This document shows positions 41,843-51,656 of a DNA stretch of 64,000 nt, piece after piece. Each line of letters starts with the position of its first letter. Position 1 is the first letter of the stretch. Both the position numbers and the translations under genes were made by a program. The DNA lies in NCBI RefSeq assembly GCF_013179805.1, contig NZ_SRRZ01000015.1, forward strand, positions 1 through 64,000, read 5' to 3'. The stretch is from Microcoleus asticus IPMA8. GTDB lineage: Bacteria; Cyanobacteriota; Cyanobacteriia; Cyanobacteriales; Microcoleaceae. Under the pieces are notes generated by a model, which saw only the letters and a list, made by a program, of their open reading frames with translations, was not told the origin of the DNA and searched no databases.

Positions 41843-44824
41843 GTGGGAAAACAAAAATTAGAAAATAAAGCGATAGAATGCCTGAATGTCGCGGAGGCAC
41901 TGCACCAAATGGAAGCAAAATATTACAGTATGTTTGAAAATGCTGTGTCGGGCATTTTTCAAACAACCGAATCCGGTCGCTACATCAGCGCTAACCCAGC
42001 TTTGGCTCGCATCTACGGATATAATTCCGCAGCAGAATTGATGAGTTGTCTGACTGATATCAGCGATCAGCTTTACGTCAATCCCGATCGGCGCGATCAG
42101 TTTGTTTCTGCTTTGCAAGAACAGGGCATCGTATCTGATTTTGAGTCGCAGATTTATCGGCGGGACGGAACAATAATTTGGATCGCTGAAAATGCGCGGG
42201 CTGTCTGCGATGAAGCGGGCAAATTGCTCTACTACGAAGGTTTTGTAGAAGATATCACCCAGCGCAAGCAGGCAGAATCTGGACTTCGAGAAAGCGAGGA
42301 ACGCCTGCGTTTAATAATTGAAGGTGTTAAGGATTATGCTATATTTATGTTAGATACTGAGGGGTATGTAGCTAGCTGGAATTCTGGTGCAGAACGCATT
42401 TTGGGATACAGAGCTCATGAAATAATCGGCAATAACTCGGAGTGTTTTTTCACGAAAGAAGATCTTGAAATCGGCAAACCCCAAGAAAAATTAATCGGGG
42501 CGGTGGCAGAAGGTCGATACGAAAATGAAGGCTGGCGACTTCGCAAAGACGGCTCGCGGTTTTGGGGGAATATTATTGTTACTCCTTTGCGCGATGAAAG
42601 CGGAAAGTTGCAGGGCTTTTCTCAAGTAATGCAGGATATTACCGATCAAAAGCGGGCGGCTGAGGAAAAGATGCAATTGATTGCTTCTTTGCAGGCGTCG
42701 GAAAAAAAGTTTCGCACTTTGTACGAATCGACGACTGATGCGGTAATGCTGCTAGACGAAGAGGGTTTTTTGGATTGCAATCCGGCTACTTTAAAGTTAT
42801 TTGGATGCAGCACTGAGTCGGAGTTTTGCGGCAAGCATCCTTCGGAGTTCAGCCCGCCGTTGCAACCGGACGGGCAAGATTCTATGAGTCTTTCTCAAGA
42901 TCGAATTAATACGGCTCTGCGATCGGGAAATTGCCGTTTTGACTGGCGGCACTGCCGTTTGGATGGTTCTGAGTTTCCGGCGGAAGTGCTGCTAACTTCT
43001 ATGGATATCGGCGGCAAAATAGGGCTGCAAGGCGTGGTGCGCGATATCACTTATCGGGTGCAGGCTGAGGAAGCCCTGAAGCAGGCTAATGAGGTATTGG
43101 AATGCCGGGTTAAAGAGCGGACAAGTCAGTTGGAAGAGGCTATTAAAAAGTTGAGTTTATCGGAAGAAAAGTTTTCTAAGGCTTTTAGATCTAGCCCTGA
43201 TCCGATGATTATTACTACTTTTGCTGAGGGTCGTTTTATTGAAGTTAATGATAGTTTTCTGTCGATGATTGGTTATGCTTTAGAAGAAACGATCTGGAAT
43301 ACAGTACCGGGGTTAAATATTTGGGTAAGGTCTCAAGACCGAGTTAATTTTAGACAAAGTTTGCACGAACAAGGTGTTGTTCGCAATCAGGAATGCGAGT
43401 TTCGGATGAAGTCGGGATCGGTGGTGGTGTGTTTGCTGTCAGCGGAATTGATTAACTTGGACGGCGAACTCTGTATGCTGGCGGTGATGACGGATATTAC
43501 CGATCGCAAACACGCCGAAGAAGCCCTACGGGAAAGCCAGCGGGCCTTGGCGACGCTGATGAGCAATTTGCCGGGGATGGCCTACCGTTTTCGCAACGAT
43601 GCCGATCGCAGTATGGAGTTTGTCAGCGAAGGTTGCTATCAGTTAGCAGGCTATTCTCCTGAAGAATTTATCGGCACTCGGCAAATTTCTCTCTCGGAAT
43701 TGACTCACCCGGACGATCGCGATAATTTGTGGAATGCCGTGCAAGTTGCCTTGCAAGAAAATCGACCCTATCAGCTAAATTACCGAATTACTTCTAAAAA
43801 TGGCGAATTAAAATGGGTTTGGGAGCAAGGTTTGGGAGTGTTTTCCGACTCGGGAGAATTGATAGCTTTGGAAGGGTTAATTACTGATATTTCCGAGCAG
43901 AAACGCAGTGAAGAAGCTTTGCTGCGATCCCAAACAGAGTTAACCCAACAAAAACTTCAATTAGAAAATACTTTGCACGAATTGCAGCAAACTCAAGCTC
44001 TATTAATTCACACAGAGAAAATGTCTACTCTCGGTCAAATGGTAGCTGGTGTCGCTCACGAAATTAACAATCCCGTTAGCAGCGTCTGCGGCAATCTCGT
44101 CCACGTCGGCCACTACACGGAAGATTTGCTGAATTTGATCGATATGTACCAGAAGCACTGCCCGCAGCCGCCGGCAGCAATTAAAGGTAAAATTCAGGAT
44201 ATCGACCTAGAGTTTCTGCTAGAAGATTTGCCGAAAGCGATGTCTTCGATGCAGGTTGGGGCCGATCGCATTCGGGAAATCGTGCGATCTCTCAGGAATT
44301 TTTCCCGCAAAGATGATTCTCAAATGAGCAAAGTTAACCTGCACGAAGGGATTGAAGGAACGCTGCTGATCCTGCAAACCCGCCTGAAAGCCAGAGGCAA
44401 CTATCCGGAAATTGCGGTAATTAAGGACTATGGAAATTTGCCTTTGGTTGAGTGTTATGCGGGGAAAATCAATCAGGTATTTATGAATTTGATCGGAAAT
44501 GCGATCGACGCGATCGAGGAATACAACGAAGGGGATTCAGTTCCCGAAGCCAAAGCTAACCGCAGCAAAATTAAAATTAGGACAGAAGTCCAAAACTCCA
44601 ATGCTGTCATTAGGATTTCTGACAACGGCCCCGGTATGCCAGAAGAAGTTTCCCAGCAGCTATTCGAGGCTTTTTTTACCACCAAACCCGCCGGCAAAGG
44701 CACCGGTTTAGGCTTGTCAATTTCTTACAAAGTTGTCCAAGAACACGGTGGCAAACTGAGCTGCGTGTCTGCACTGGGCCACGGAGCCGAGTTTATCATA
44801 GAATTGCCGATCGAACAGCCGTAA
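41843..44824 (+). CDS. multi-PAS sensor histidine kinase
   Basis: This 993-residue soluble kinase has five PAS domains (roughly residues 28-145, 149-270, 282-405, 445-560 and 570-695), a coiled coil (ERTSQLEEAIKKLSLSEE), a second before the kinase, and a HisKA/HATPase core. The phosphorylated histidine is H739 in GVAHEINNPVSS; the ATP-binding motifs are NLIGNAIDAIEE, ISDNGPGMP and GKGTGLGLS. No transmembrane helix is visible, so it probably senses internal signals such as redox, light or small ligands through PAS. It starts with GTG 41843; no response regulator is adjacent. Its kinase core is closely related to that of the convergent giant gene at 45217. Confidence 0.93.
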   Translation: MGKQKLENKAIECLNVAEALHQMEAKYYSMFENAVSGIFQTTESGRYISANPALARIYGYNSAAELMSCLTDISDQLYVNPDRRDQFVSALQEQGIVSDFESQIYRRDGTIIWIAENARAVCDEAGKLLYYEGFVEDITQRKQAESGLRESEERLRLIIEGVKDYAIFMLDTEGYVASWNSGAERILGYRAHEIIGNNSECFFTKEDLEIGKPQEKLIGAVAEGRYENEGWRLRKDGSRFWGNIIVTPLRDESGKLQGFSQVMQDITDQKRAAEEKMQLIASLQASEKKFRTLYESTTDAVMLLDEEGFLDCNPATLKLFGCSTESEFCGKHPSEFSPPLQPDGQDSMSLSQDRINTALRSGNCRFDWRHCRLDGSEFPAEVLLTSMDIGGKIGLQGVVRDITYRVQAEEALKQANEVLECRVKERTSQLEEAIKKLSLSEEKFSKAFRSSPDPMIITTFAEGRFIEVNDSFLSMIGYALEETIWNTVPGLNIWVRSQDRVNFRQSLHEQGVVRNQECEFRMKSGSVVVCLLSAELINLDGELCMLAVMTDITDRKHAEEALRESQRALATLMSNLPGMAYRFRNDADRSMEFVSEGCYQLAGYSPEEFIGTRQISLSELTHPDDRDNLWNAVQVALQENRPYQLNYRITSKNGELKWVWEQGLGVFSDSGELIALEGLITDISEQKRSEEALLRSQTELTQQKLQLENTLHELQQTQALLIHTEKMSTLGQMVAGVAHEINNPVSSVCGNLVHVGHYTEDLLNLIDMYQKHCPQPPAAIKGKIQDIDLEFLLEDLPKAMSSMQVGADRIREIVRSLRNFSRKDDSQMSKVNLHEGIEGTLLILQTRLKARGNYPEIAVIKDYGNLPLVECYAGKINQVFMNLIGNAIDAIEEYNEGDSVPEAKANRSKIKIRTEVQNSNAVIRISDNGPGMPEEVSQQLFEAFFTTKPAGKGTGLGLSISYKVVQEHGGKLSCVSALGHGAEFIIELPIEQP

Positions 44825-45216
44825 AGTGCGATAGAGTTTTTAGGTCGGAAATTCAACTTTCAAATTATGAAATTCAACTCCACAATCTCAGTAGCATAAT
44901 AGCGGCCTTCATTTTGGTAAGGTAGAGGCTTAAAATCTCAAGGGAACTTTTAAGTCGAAACTGGGAACAAAAAAAAAGGGAAGAGTGTTTGTAAAGCAGG
45001 CGGTTGCAAACCGCTGTCTCAATCACGAATAAGGTGCGGGCGGAGGATAAGGGAATTAGTATATTCTTTCTTTCCCTAGCCCCAAGTCGCTAATTCTTAG
45101 CAAGAGAACCCCTAGCCGGTTGCTCGTTCCCCATTTCCCGTTCGCTCTTTCTTCTAATAACTTGGCTCGCAGTTGCGAGGCGGCGCTAATTGCGCTAAAT
45201 AGCTACTACAAACTGC
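44825..45216. other. spacer between two convergent kinase genes
   Basis: GCGGTTGCAAACCGC (about 45000-45014) is a perfect hairpin and may terminate either gene. No gene is seen. Confidence 0.5.
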
Positions 45217-48200
45217 TCACCCCGGAATAGAAATCAGAAACTCCGAACCCTGCCCCGCGGAAGAATTCACGAGTAACGTACCTCCATGTTTTTCCACCAC
45301 AATTTGGCGGGCTATAGACAATCCTAATCCGGTTCCTTGACCCACAGATTTGGTTGTGAATAAGTGGTTAAAGATGTTTTCCTGGACAGAGTTCGACATC
45401 CCCACTCCATTATCCTTAATCCGAATCAAAACCTGATTGTTGGATTCGCTCAGAGCAGTTTGAACCGTGATTTGATTGGGTCGGGCTTTAATTTCATTAA
45501 AACTCCGCCCCTTATTTGACTCCTCCAGAGCGTCAATGGCATTGGCCAGTACGTTCATAAATACCTGGTTTAACTGTCCGGGAAAACATTTTACTAGGGG
45601 CAAGTTACCATACTCTTTCACAACTTCAATGGCAGGGCGGAACTCGCTGGCTTTTAAACGGTGCTTGAGAATCAGCAGAGTGCTCTCTAGTCCGTCGTGA
45701 ATATTGAAAGCAACTGGTCGATCGCTATCTGCCCTTGAAAACGTTCTCAAACTCGTACTGATATTGCGGATGCGATCGACTCCCTCTTTCATTGAGCTAA
45801 TCAATTTGGGCAAATCTTCTCGCAAATACTCCAAGTCTATATCCTCGATTTTTTCTTCAACTTTAGCTCCTGGCTTGGGAAAACTATCTTGATATACATC
45901 GATTAGCTCGAACAAATCTTGTAGGTATTCTTGAGCTGGCTGTAAGTTGCCGGCAATAAAACCTACGGGATTGTTAATTTCGTGGGCTACTCCTGCCACG
46001 AGATTGCCGAGAGCAGACATCTTCTCACCTTGCACCAATTGCAACTGCATCTGTTTGAGATCGTGAAGATAAAGCTCTAGTTTTTGGGCATATTCCTGAG
46101 ATTGTTGATACAGTCGGGCGTTCTGTAAGGAAATGGCAGCTTGCGAGCAGAGGATGTTGAGGATGGCGACGCGATCGCGTGTAAATGCTCCGATTGTGAC
46201 ATTATTCTCTATATACAAAATCCCCATTACTTTGCCTTGATGGAGAATGGGAGTGCATAAAACACTCTTAGGTTGCTGTTGGATGATGTAAGAGTCAGAA
46301 GCAAACGTGGTTTGAGTGCTGACATTATCAAACACTAAGGTTTCTTTTGTGCGTTTGACGTAATTAATTAAGCTCAGAGGAATTGCTTGACTTTCTTCAA
46401 CTAGCAGAGAGTCTAGATGGCAATCTTGACGATTTGTACAGTGGACGGCAACTCTCCAATTTCGCTCTTCATTTAAAATTAATGCTCCGGTTTGTGCTCC
46501 GGCATTCTTCACAACCACTTGCATCAAAGTAGTCAGCAATTGCTCTAGCTCGATTTCGCTGGAGAGAGCTTGAGAAGCTTCGATTACTGTCGGCAAATCT
46601 ACTAATTCCGAACTGCTCGTGCTGCCAATAATAGTCTTATTTGTGCTAGAGATAGATGATGCACCATTGGTAGAGGTGTGAATGGTTTCGTTTGGATGCT
46701 GGCGAGTTTGATTCGGTTGTAGGATAGCAGCCAGCAATTGGGGATAACGCTTTTCTAGATGGTCAATTTTCGCTTTTGCTCCCCAACGAGCGTAGGCGTA
46801 ATAAGCATCAATTAGATAAGGTTGTGCGAGTTTTTCTTTGCCCCATTCCAAATAGAATTTAGCGGCGAGTTCGTGAGCTAGAGCTTCTTCGTTGGGGTAT
46901 TCGTTCTCTTTGGCGAGGGCAATAGCCTTGTCGTACATCTCAAGGGCTTCTATTTTTTCGCCTAAAACCCGATGCCGATCTGCCTCTACTAGATAGAATT
47001 TATGCAGATGATTCATGGGGGCATGATGCCCCCATTTCTGCATTTTTTCTTGATTAGCTTGTACTCTGTCAAGTATGCCCTGTTGCTCTGAGTGTGGAGT
47101 ATCAGAATACACCGCCAACCTCACTAGAGAATCGTAGAAATAGAAGATGGCAATACTTATCTGCCCTGAAGCTGCACTCAAATAACTTTCTATTTGAGCG
47201 ATATTTTTAAATGCTTCGGGGTAATTCTCAAACAGATAACAAAGCACAAGTTCGTGCAAGTATAAGTAATGAATCCCTAGGTAGTTATTGGTTCGCTGAT
47301 ACAGTTGCAACATTGTCTCTTCGTCGTAGGCTTCTCCCTTTAAATGGGATGGGTCTTGCGATCTTCCTATCAAGTTCAAAACGGCTTGCCAACAAATTTT
47401 TAGATAAGAGAGTGCTGCTTCCTGGTGAATTTTACTAACGGCATCTGCGTAGCTTGCTATCTCTCGTTCGAGTTGCGTTAGTTGCTTGCCAATAAAATAC
47501 GAATAATAACTGTATTCATAGATAGCATAGCCAGCAAATTCTAACTCTCCAGTTTCCAGCCCACAAAAATAATCTGACAGCAAAGGTTCTAAGGTGTTTC
47601 TGAGGTGTTCTTTCCAAGGTTGAATACCAGAATGCACGATTGCGGATGTCTTGGCTTGGATTTCTTTGGCATTTAATTTTGACACTAGACGTAAAGCAAG
47701 TTCACCTAATTGATAGCCCCGCTCAATATCTCCCATGCCACAGAGAAGAAAACTATATATGGCAAAAGCATAGGGAGACAAAGAAGCATTGCCATATTGG
47801 ACAGATAAATTGACCTGTTTGCAAATTACCAAAGGCGCGAGTGGCGGCAGCGCTACGTAGGCAGGAGAAAATAGGCTTGACAGAATCGTTATAGTTGCTA
47901 GTTGTTGAGGATCTGTCATCAGAGGGAGATCGATTAAGTCCTCAGTTCCCTTTCCGCTCAAAATTGACGCGGTTTCTCCTAATGCCTGTCCAATATCAGA
48001 GAAATTTGGCTCGGAGGGAAACTCTACCCCCAACTGCTTTAAGACTGGCAACCCTGTATTCAGCGCTTCCTGTAGCTTATTTTGCGCCATATAAGCTTCT
48101 ATCTGTACTTCATATACCTTCACTTTTTCCAGTAGCGTTTTGGCGCAGCTTTCCACGACTGATGCTAATGTCTCCATCCGGTCAAAGTCACCGCTTAGAT

Positions 48201-50688
48201 ATGCCGCTTCTGCTGCTTCGGTATGCAGCGCTAATGTTAGTTCGTATTGATTCTCCCAACTATTGGCTGTCAGTAATTTCTTCCCAAAATTGAAATATTC
48301 AACCGCAGCAACATAAGCGGTAGCAGCTTTGGCTTTCTTTCCAGCAACCAGATTCAATCGTGCTAATTGCTCCCCTTCTGCCTCCGGGGTAATTAGCTCA
48401 ACTCCCACATTCAAGTGGTTGACAATATCAAAAATTCTTTCATCTCGCTCGGCTTCTGGCGTATTCTGTAATAACAGTTGACCGATTTTTGAGTGAGTCG
48501 ATCGCTTTTGGTCTTCTGGAATCAGAGAATAGGCAGCTTGTTGGACGCGATCGTGTAAGAATCTGTATTTGGGTAATTGGTCGTGGGTAATGGGTAATGG
48601 GATAGATTTGTCCTTATCACCGTTTTCCCCGTTTTCATTTCCTTCTGCTTGGTAAAACTTATAAACCTCGCTAATGGGTAATATTAGCCCTTCTTGGAGA
48701 GCTTTCCACAGGTTTAGTGCAGTTTCTTCAAGCGATTTTTCCTCAACAATTGCCAGTGTTGCTAGCTCAAATTGATTGCCAATACAGGCTGCTAACTTCA
48801 AAACTTCTTGAGTTTGGACGGGCAACTTCCGTAACTGAATTGCTACGAATTCGACTACATCATCTGTCAGCGCTAATGTTCTTACTTTTGCAATATCGCA
48901 CTGCCAGTGACGGATATCAAAATTAAACGAAATTAATCCATCTTCATGCAATGACTTGAGAAATTGGGTGCTAAAAAATGGATTGCCTTTAGTTTTCTGA
49001 TAAACCAGTTCGGTTAAAGGTCGTGCTAGCACTTTTGAACAACCAAGAGTATCGGCAATTAAACCATTCACATCCGACTGCTGGAGCGGCGCTAGAGTAA
49101 TGGTATTCACCGTTGCTGAGGCTTTTTCAATGTCCGCCAAGGTCAGCATTAACGGGTGTGCTGGAAAAACTTCGTTATCTCGATAAGCTCCCATCAAGAA
49201 AAGATAGCGACTCCCCAAGTTGCTCATTAAAAGTTGTATCAACTTTAACGATGCTGAGTCTGTCCATTGCAAATCATCCAAGAAAATAACTAGGGGATGT
49301 TCCTTTGTGGTAAAAACTTGGATAAATTTTTCAAATAACAAATTAAAGCGATTTTGGGCGGCACTGCCGGAGAGTTCTGGTACGGGAGGTTGTTCTCCAA
49401 TCAAAAATTTTAATTCGGGTACAACTTCCACAATTGCTCCCGCATTTTCGCCCAAAGCGGCTAAGATTTCTGAATTCCACTGCTCGATTTTTGCGTCTGT
49501 TTCCGAAAGCAACTGCCCGATTAAATCTTGAAAGGCTTGGACAAAAGCTGAGAAGGGAAGGTTTCGTTGAAATTGGTCGAATTTTCCTTTAATAAAGTAG
49601 CCGCGCTGCCTGACAATTGGTTTGTGGACTTCGTTGACGACGGCGGTTTTACCAATGCCGGAGAAACCGGCAACGAGCATCATTTCAGTGCTGCCTGCAC
49701 TCACCCGGTCAAATGCTTCTAGCAGGGTTTGCACTTCGGCTTCTCTGCCGTACAATTTTTCGGGGATGATGAAGCGATCGCACAAATCTCGCTGCCCTAT
49801 TTTAAAGTTAGTCAGCGCCCCTGTCTCTTGCCACTGAGATAAGCAAGTTTCTAAGTCGTACTTGAGTCCCAGCGCGCTTTGATAGCGACCTTCAGCATTC
49901 TTCGCCATCAGTTTGCTGACAATCTCAGACAGCACCAATGGAACACTCTGGTTGACTCTTGAGGCTGCCAGTGGTTGTTTGGCGAGGTGGCAGTGTACCA
50001 AATCCATTGGATCGTCTGTTTGGAACGGTAACTTTCCTGTTAGTAATTCGTAGAATGTTACTCCTAGCGAGTAGAAATCTGTGCGGTAATCAATGCCTCG
50101 GTTCATTCGCCCAGTTTGTTCGGGAGATATGTAAGGTAAAGTGCCTTCGAGGACGTTGGGATTTTGAATTTCTTGGGTTTCGCGCGGCAGCAGGGAAGCG
50201 ATGCTGAAGTCAATTAACTTGACTTCTTTGCTGGTGGGATTAATCAGAATGTTGGCGGGCTTGAGGTCTTTATGGATGACTCGGTGGCGATGAAGTCCGT
50301 CGAGTGAGTTGGCAATTTGAATCGCCACGGGCAGAAACTCGTTAACGGGCAAGCCTTCTAGGGGTTCCTTGCTTGCTGGCGCTAGACTAGCGAGGTAGCT
50401 ACTTAAGGAAATTCCCCCAAAGTCTTCCATCACCAGAGCATAGTGGTTCTGGTACGTCTCCAGGCTGTATGCCTTCACACTGCCGGGGATATCTAAGTTT
50501 TTAGCAATGACGTACTGGTTGCGGAAGTGAACGAGTTCGTTGAAGCGGGGAAAGTCATTTCGCAGCATTTTGATCGCGACGGGCTGCCCATTTGAAGAGC
50601 GAAAGCCGCGATACACTAGAGTTCGAGTGCCTGCGTATATTTGCTCGTTAATGTGATATCCTAGGAAAAGATTTGTGCTGCTAGTCAT
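45217..50688 (-). CDS. giant Ser/Thr kinase, AAA ATPase, GAF and histidine kinase fusion
   Basis: This 1823-residue protein is of the trifunctional type common in filamentous cyanobacteria. Residues 1-270 are a Hanks-type kinase (K40, H139-K-D141, D160-F-S instead of DFG). Residues 300-600 form a STAND-like ATPase with Walker A GFSGIGKT (K347) and Walker B VIFLDDLQWTD. Residues 680-1330 are alpha-helical repeats, 1380-1530 a GAF domain, and 1540-1823 a HisKA/HATPase core (H1569 in AHEINNP, N-box NVLANAIDALEE, KDNGVGMS, GQGTGLGLS). No membrane segment is visible. It may couple kinase signalling, ligand binding and histidine phosphorylation. The output partner is not in the window. Confidence 0.95.
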   Translation of the reverse strand: MTSSTNLFLGYHINEQIYAGTRTLVYRGFRSSNGQPVAIKMLRNDFPRFNELVHFRNQYVIAKNLDIPGSVKAYSLETYQNHYALVMEDFGGISLSSYLASLAPASKEPLEGLPVNEFLPVAIQIANSLDGLHRHRVIHKDLKPANILINPTSKEVKLIDFSIASLLPRETQEIQNPNVLEGTLPYISPEQTGRMNRGIDYRTDFYSLGVTFYELLTGKLPFQTDDPMDLVHCHLAKQPLAASRVNQSVPLVLSEIVSKLMAKNAEGRYQSALGLKYDLETCLSQWQETGALTNFKIGQRDLCDRFIIPEKLYGREAEVQTLLEAFDRVSAGSTEMMLVAGFSGIGKTAVVNEVHKPIVRQRGYFIKGKFDQFQRNLPFSAFVQAFQDLIGQLLSETDAKIEQWNSEILAALGENAGAIVEVVPELKFLIGEQPPVPELSGSAAQNRFNLLFEKFIQVFTTKEHPLVIFLDDLQWTDSASLKLIQLLMSNLGSRYLFLMGAYRDNEVFPAHPLMLTLADIEKASATVNTITLAPLQQSDVNGLIADTLGCSKVLARPLTELVYQKTKGNPFFSTQFLKSLHEDGLISFNFDIRHWQCDIAKVRTLALTDDVVEFVAIQLRKLPVQTQEVLKLAACIGNQFELATLAIVEEKSLEETALNLWKALQEGLILPISEVYKFYQAEGNENGENGDKDKSIPLPITHDQLPKYRFLHDRVQQAAYSLIPEDQKRSTHSKIGQLLLQNTPEAERDERIFDIVNHLNVGVELITPEAEGEQLARLNLVAGKKAKAATAYVAAVEYFNFGKKLLTANSWENQYELTLALHTEAAEAAYLSGDFDRMETLASVVESCAKTLLEKVKVYEVQIEAYMAQNKLQEALNTGLPVLKQLGVEFPSEPNFSDIGQALGETASILSGKGTEDLIDLPLMTDPQQLATITILSSLFSPAYVALPPLAPLVICKQVNLSVQYGNASLSPYAFAIYSFLLCGMGDIERGYQLGELALRLVSKLNAKEIQAKTSAIVHSGIQPWKEHLRNTLEPLLSDYFCGLETGELEFAGYAIYEYSYYSYFIGKQLTQLEREIASYADAVSKIHQEAALSYLKICWQAVLNLIGRSQDPSHLKGEAYDEETMLQLYQRTNNYLGIHYLYLHELVLCYLFENYPEAFKNIAQIESYLSAASGQISIAIFYFYDSLVRLAVYSDTPHSEQQGILDRVQANQEKMQKWGHHAPMNHLHKFYLVEADRHRVLGEKIEALEMYDKAIALAKENEYPNEEALAHELAAKFYLEWGKEKLAQPYLIDAYYAYARWGAKAKIDHLEKRYPQLLAAILQPNQTRQHPNETIHTSTNGASSISSTNKTIIGSTSSSELVDLPTVIEASQALSSEIELEQLLTTLMQVVVKNAGAQTGALILNEERNWRVAVHCTNRQDCHLDSLLVEESQAIPLSLINYVKRTKETLVFDNVSTQTTFASDSYIIQQQPKSVLCTPILHQGKVMGILYIENNVTIGAFTRDRVAILNILCSQAAISLQNARLYQQSQEYAQKLELYLHDLKQMQLQLVQGEKMSALGNLVAGVAHEINNPVGFIAGNLQPAQEYLQDLFELIDVYQDSFPKPGAKVEEKIEDIDLEYLREDLPKLISSMKEGVDRIRNISTSLRTFSRADSDRPVAFNIHDGLESTLLILKHRLKASEFRPAIEVVKEYGNLPLVKCFPGQLNQVFMNVLANAIDALEESNKGRSFNEIKARPNQITVQTALSESNNQVLIRIKDNGVGMSNSVQENIFNHLFTTKSVGQGTGLGLSIARQIVVEKHGGTLLVNSSAGQGSEFLISIPG

Positions 50689-50891
50689 ACCTACGTATTC
50701 CTACTACTTCTATCCAGCCTGAAGCTTCTTAGAGTTACTATCTACTATTGTGGCTCTATCTGCCTTGCTCTGCATTAATTACATTTTTCTTAACATATTT
50801 TGAACAAGAAATTATGAAAGAGCGATTTGAAAAACCAGACTTAATATTTTATGTAAGAGCTGTTGATACTTCTGTTGAGACTAAGTAGAAA

Positions 50892-51005
50892 ATGACTCCG
50901 CTAACGCTGATTGAACGACAGCAGTTGAGGGAAGAGGAACTTCAGAGGCTAATCAGGTACTTAAGAGTGTTTTTGAAACCGATGCTTGAAGGCGATCGCC
51001 TATAA
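50892..51005 (+). CDS. possible 37-residue protein, unidentified
   Basis: An ATG-initiated frame encodes MTPLTLIERQQLREEELQRL and 17 more residues. It is helical and charged. No clear ribosome binding site precedes it and no family is known to me. It lies next to a broken kinase fragment and may itself be a remnant. Confidence 0.2.
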   Translation: MTPLTLIERQQLREEELQRLIRYLRVFLKPMLEGDRL

Positions 51006-51055
51006 AATCTAATTTTTAGTTGAGATAGTAATTTAATGTCATCAGTACAATTGGG

Positions 51056-51337
51056 GCGGATCGGGATTTAAAGCCGCAAGCAGACGAAATCGACTTGGTG
51101 CGCCAGAAGATTGCGGATCGCTTGGGGGTTGCCCGATCGCAAGCTGAATTATTTGACCAGATGCCACAACAAGCTGCCCAACTCTAAGAAGTGAATCAGC
51201 TATTAAATGCCAAAGTTCAGAAACGGACAATGAAACTAGCCGAAGTCAATTACGCACTGCCAGCAGAGATTAGAGTTCGTCAACCATCGTCGGGAGATCT
51301 GGCAATTGAGGCAGCGCCGCGATCGCCATTCGGCTAA
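51056..51337 (+). pseudogene. broken sensor-kinase linker fragment
   Basis: One continuous frame, interrupted by a TAA at 51185-51187, reads ADEIDLVRQKIADRLGVARS, LFDQMPQQAAQL, stop, then NAKVQKRTMKLAEVNYALP and ends at 51337. These resemble the coiled-coil linkers next to GAF and PAS domains of cyanobacterial sensor kinases (compare QxRTxxLxxxNxxL). There is no start, no kinase domain and no GAF core, so it is a remnant. Confidence 0.6.
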
Positions 51338-51519
51338 GTTTTTTTTACTTGTCAAGTAATTTCAGGAAATGAATTACTGATTGACCAATCCAACTAAATG
51401 TGTTGATTCGGGAATTAGTCACTGCTGCAGCAGGCGGAACACCGTCCCTTGAGGTATCGCTACGCCAACGGACGATCGCCCCGACGCTTTCCGATCGCGG
51501 TTTTCATTGCAGTGAGCTA

Positions 51520-51590
51520 AAAAACCCGGTTTCTGAGCGTCGCAGTGCGTCCAGGAAGGGCAGAAAGCTCTCAGAAACCGGGTTTCTGAG
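51520..51590. repeat. palindromic AAACCCGGTTTCT repeat, copy 3
   Basis: AAACCCGGTTTCTGAG at 51522 and TCAGAAACCGGGTTTCTGAG at 51571-51590 are inverted relative to each other. It lies just upstream of the FAD monooxygenase gene. Confidence 0.75.
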
Positions 51591-51656
51591 CTTTTGCGTA
51601 TCCTGTCTCTTTCTGCGAAACATCCCTCCTGCTTGCTCTCCAAAGGCGTAAACTTG

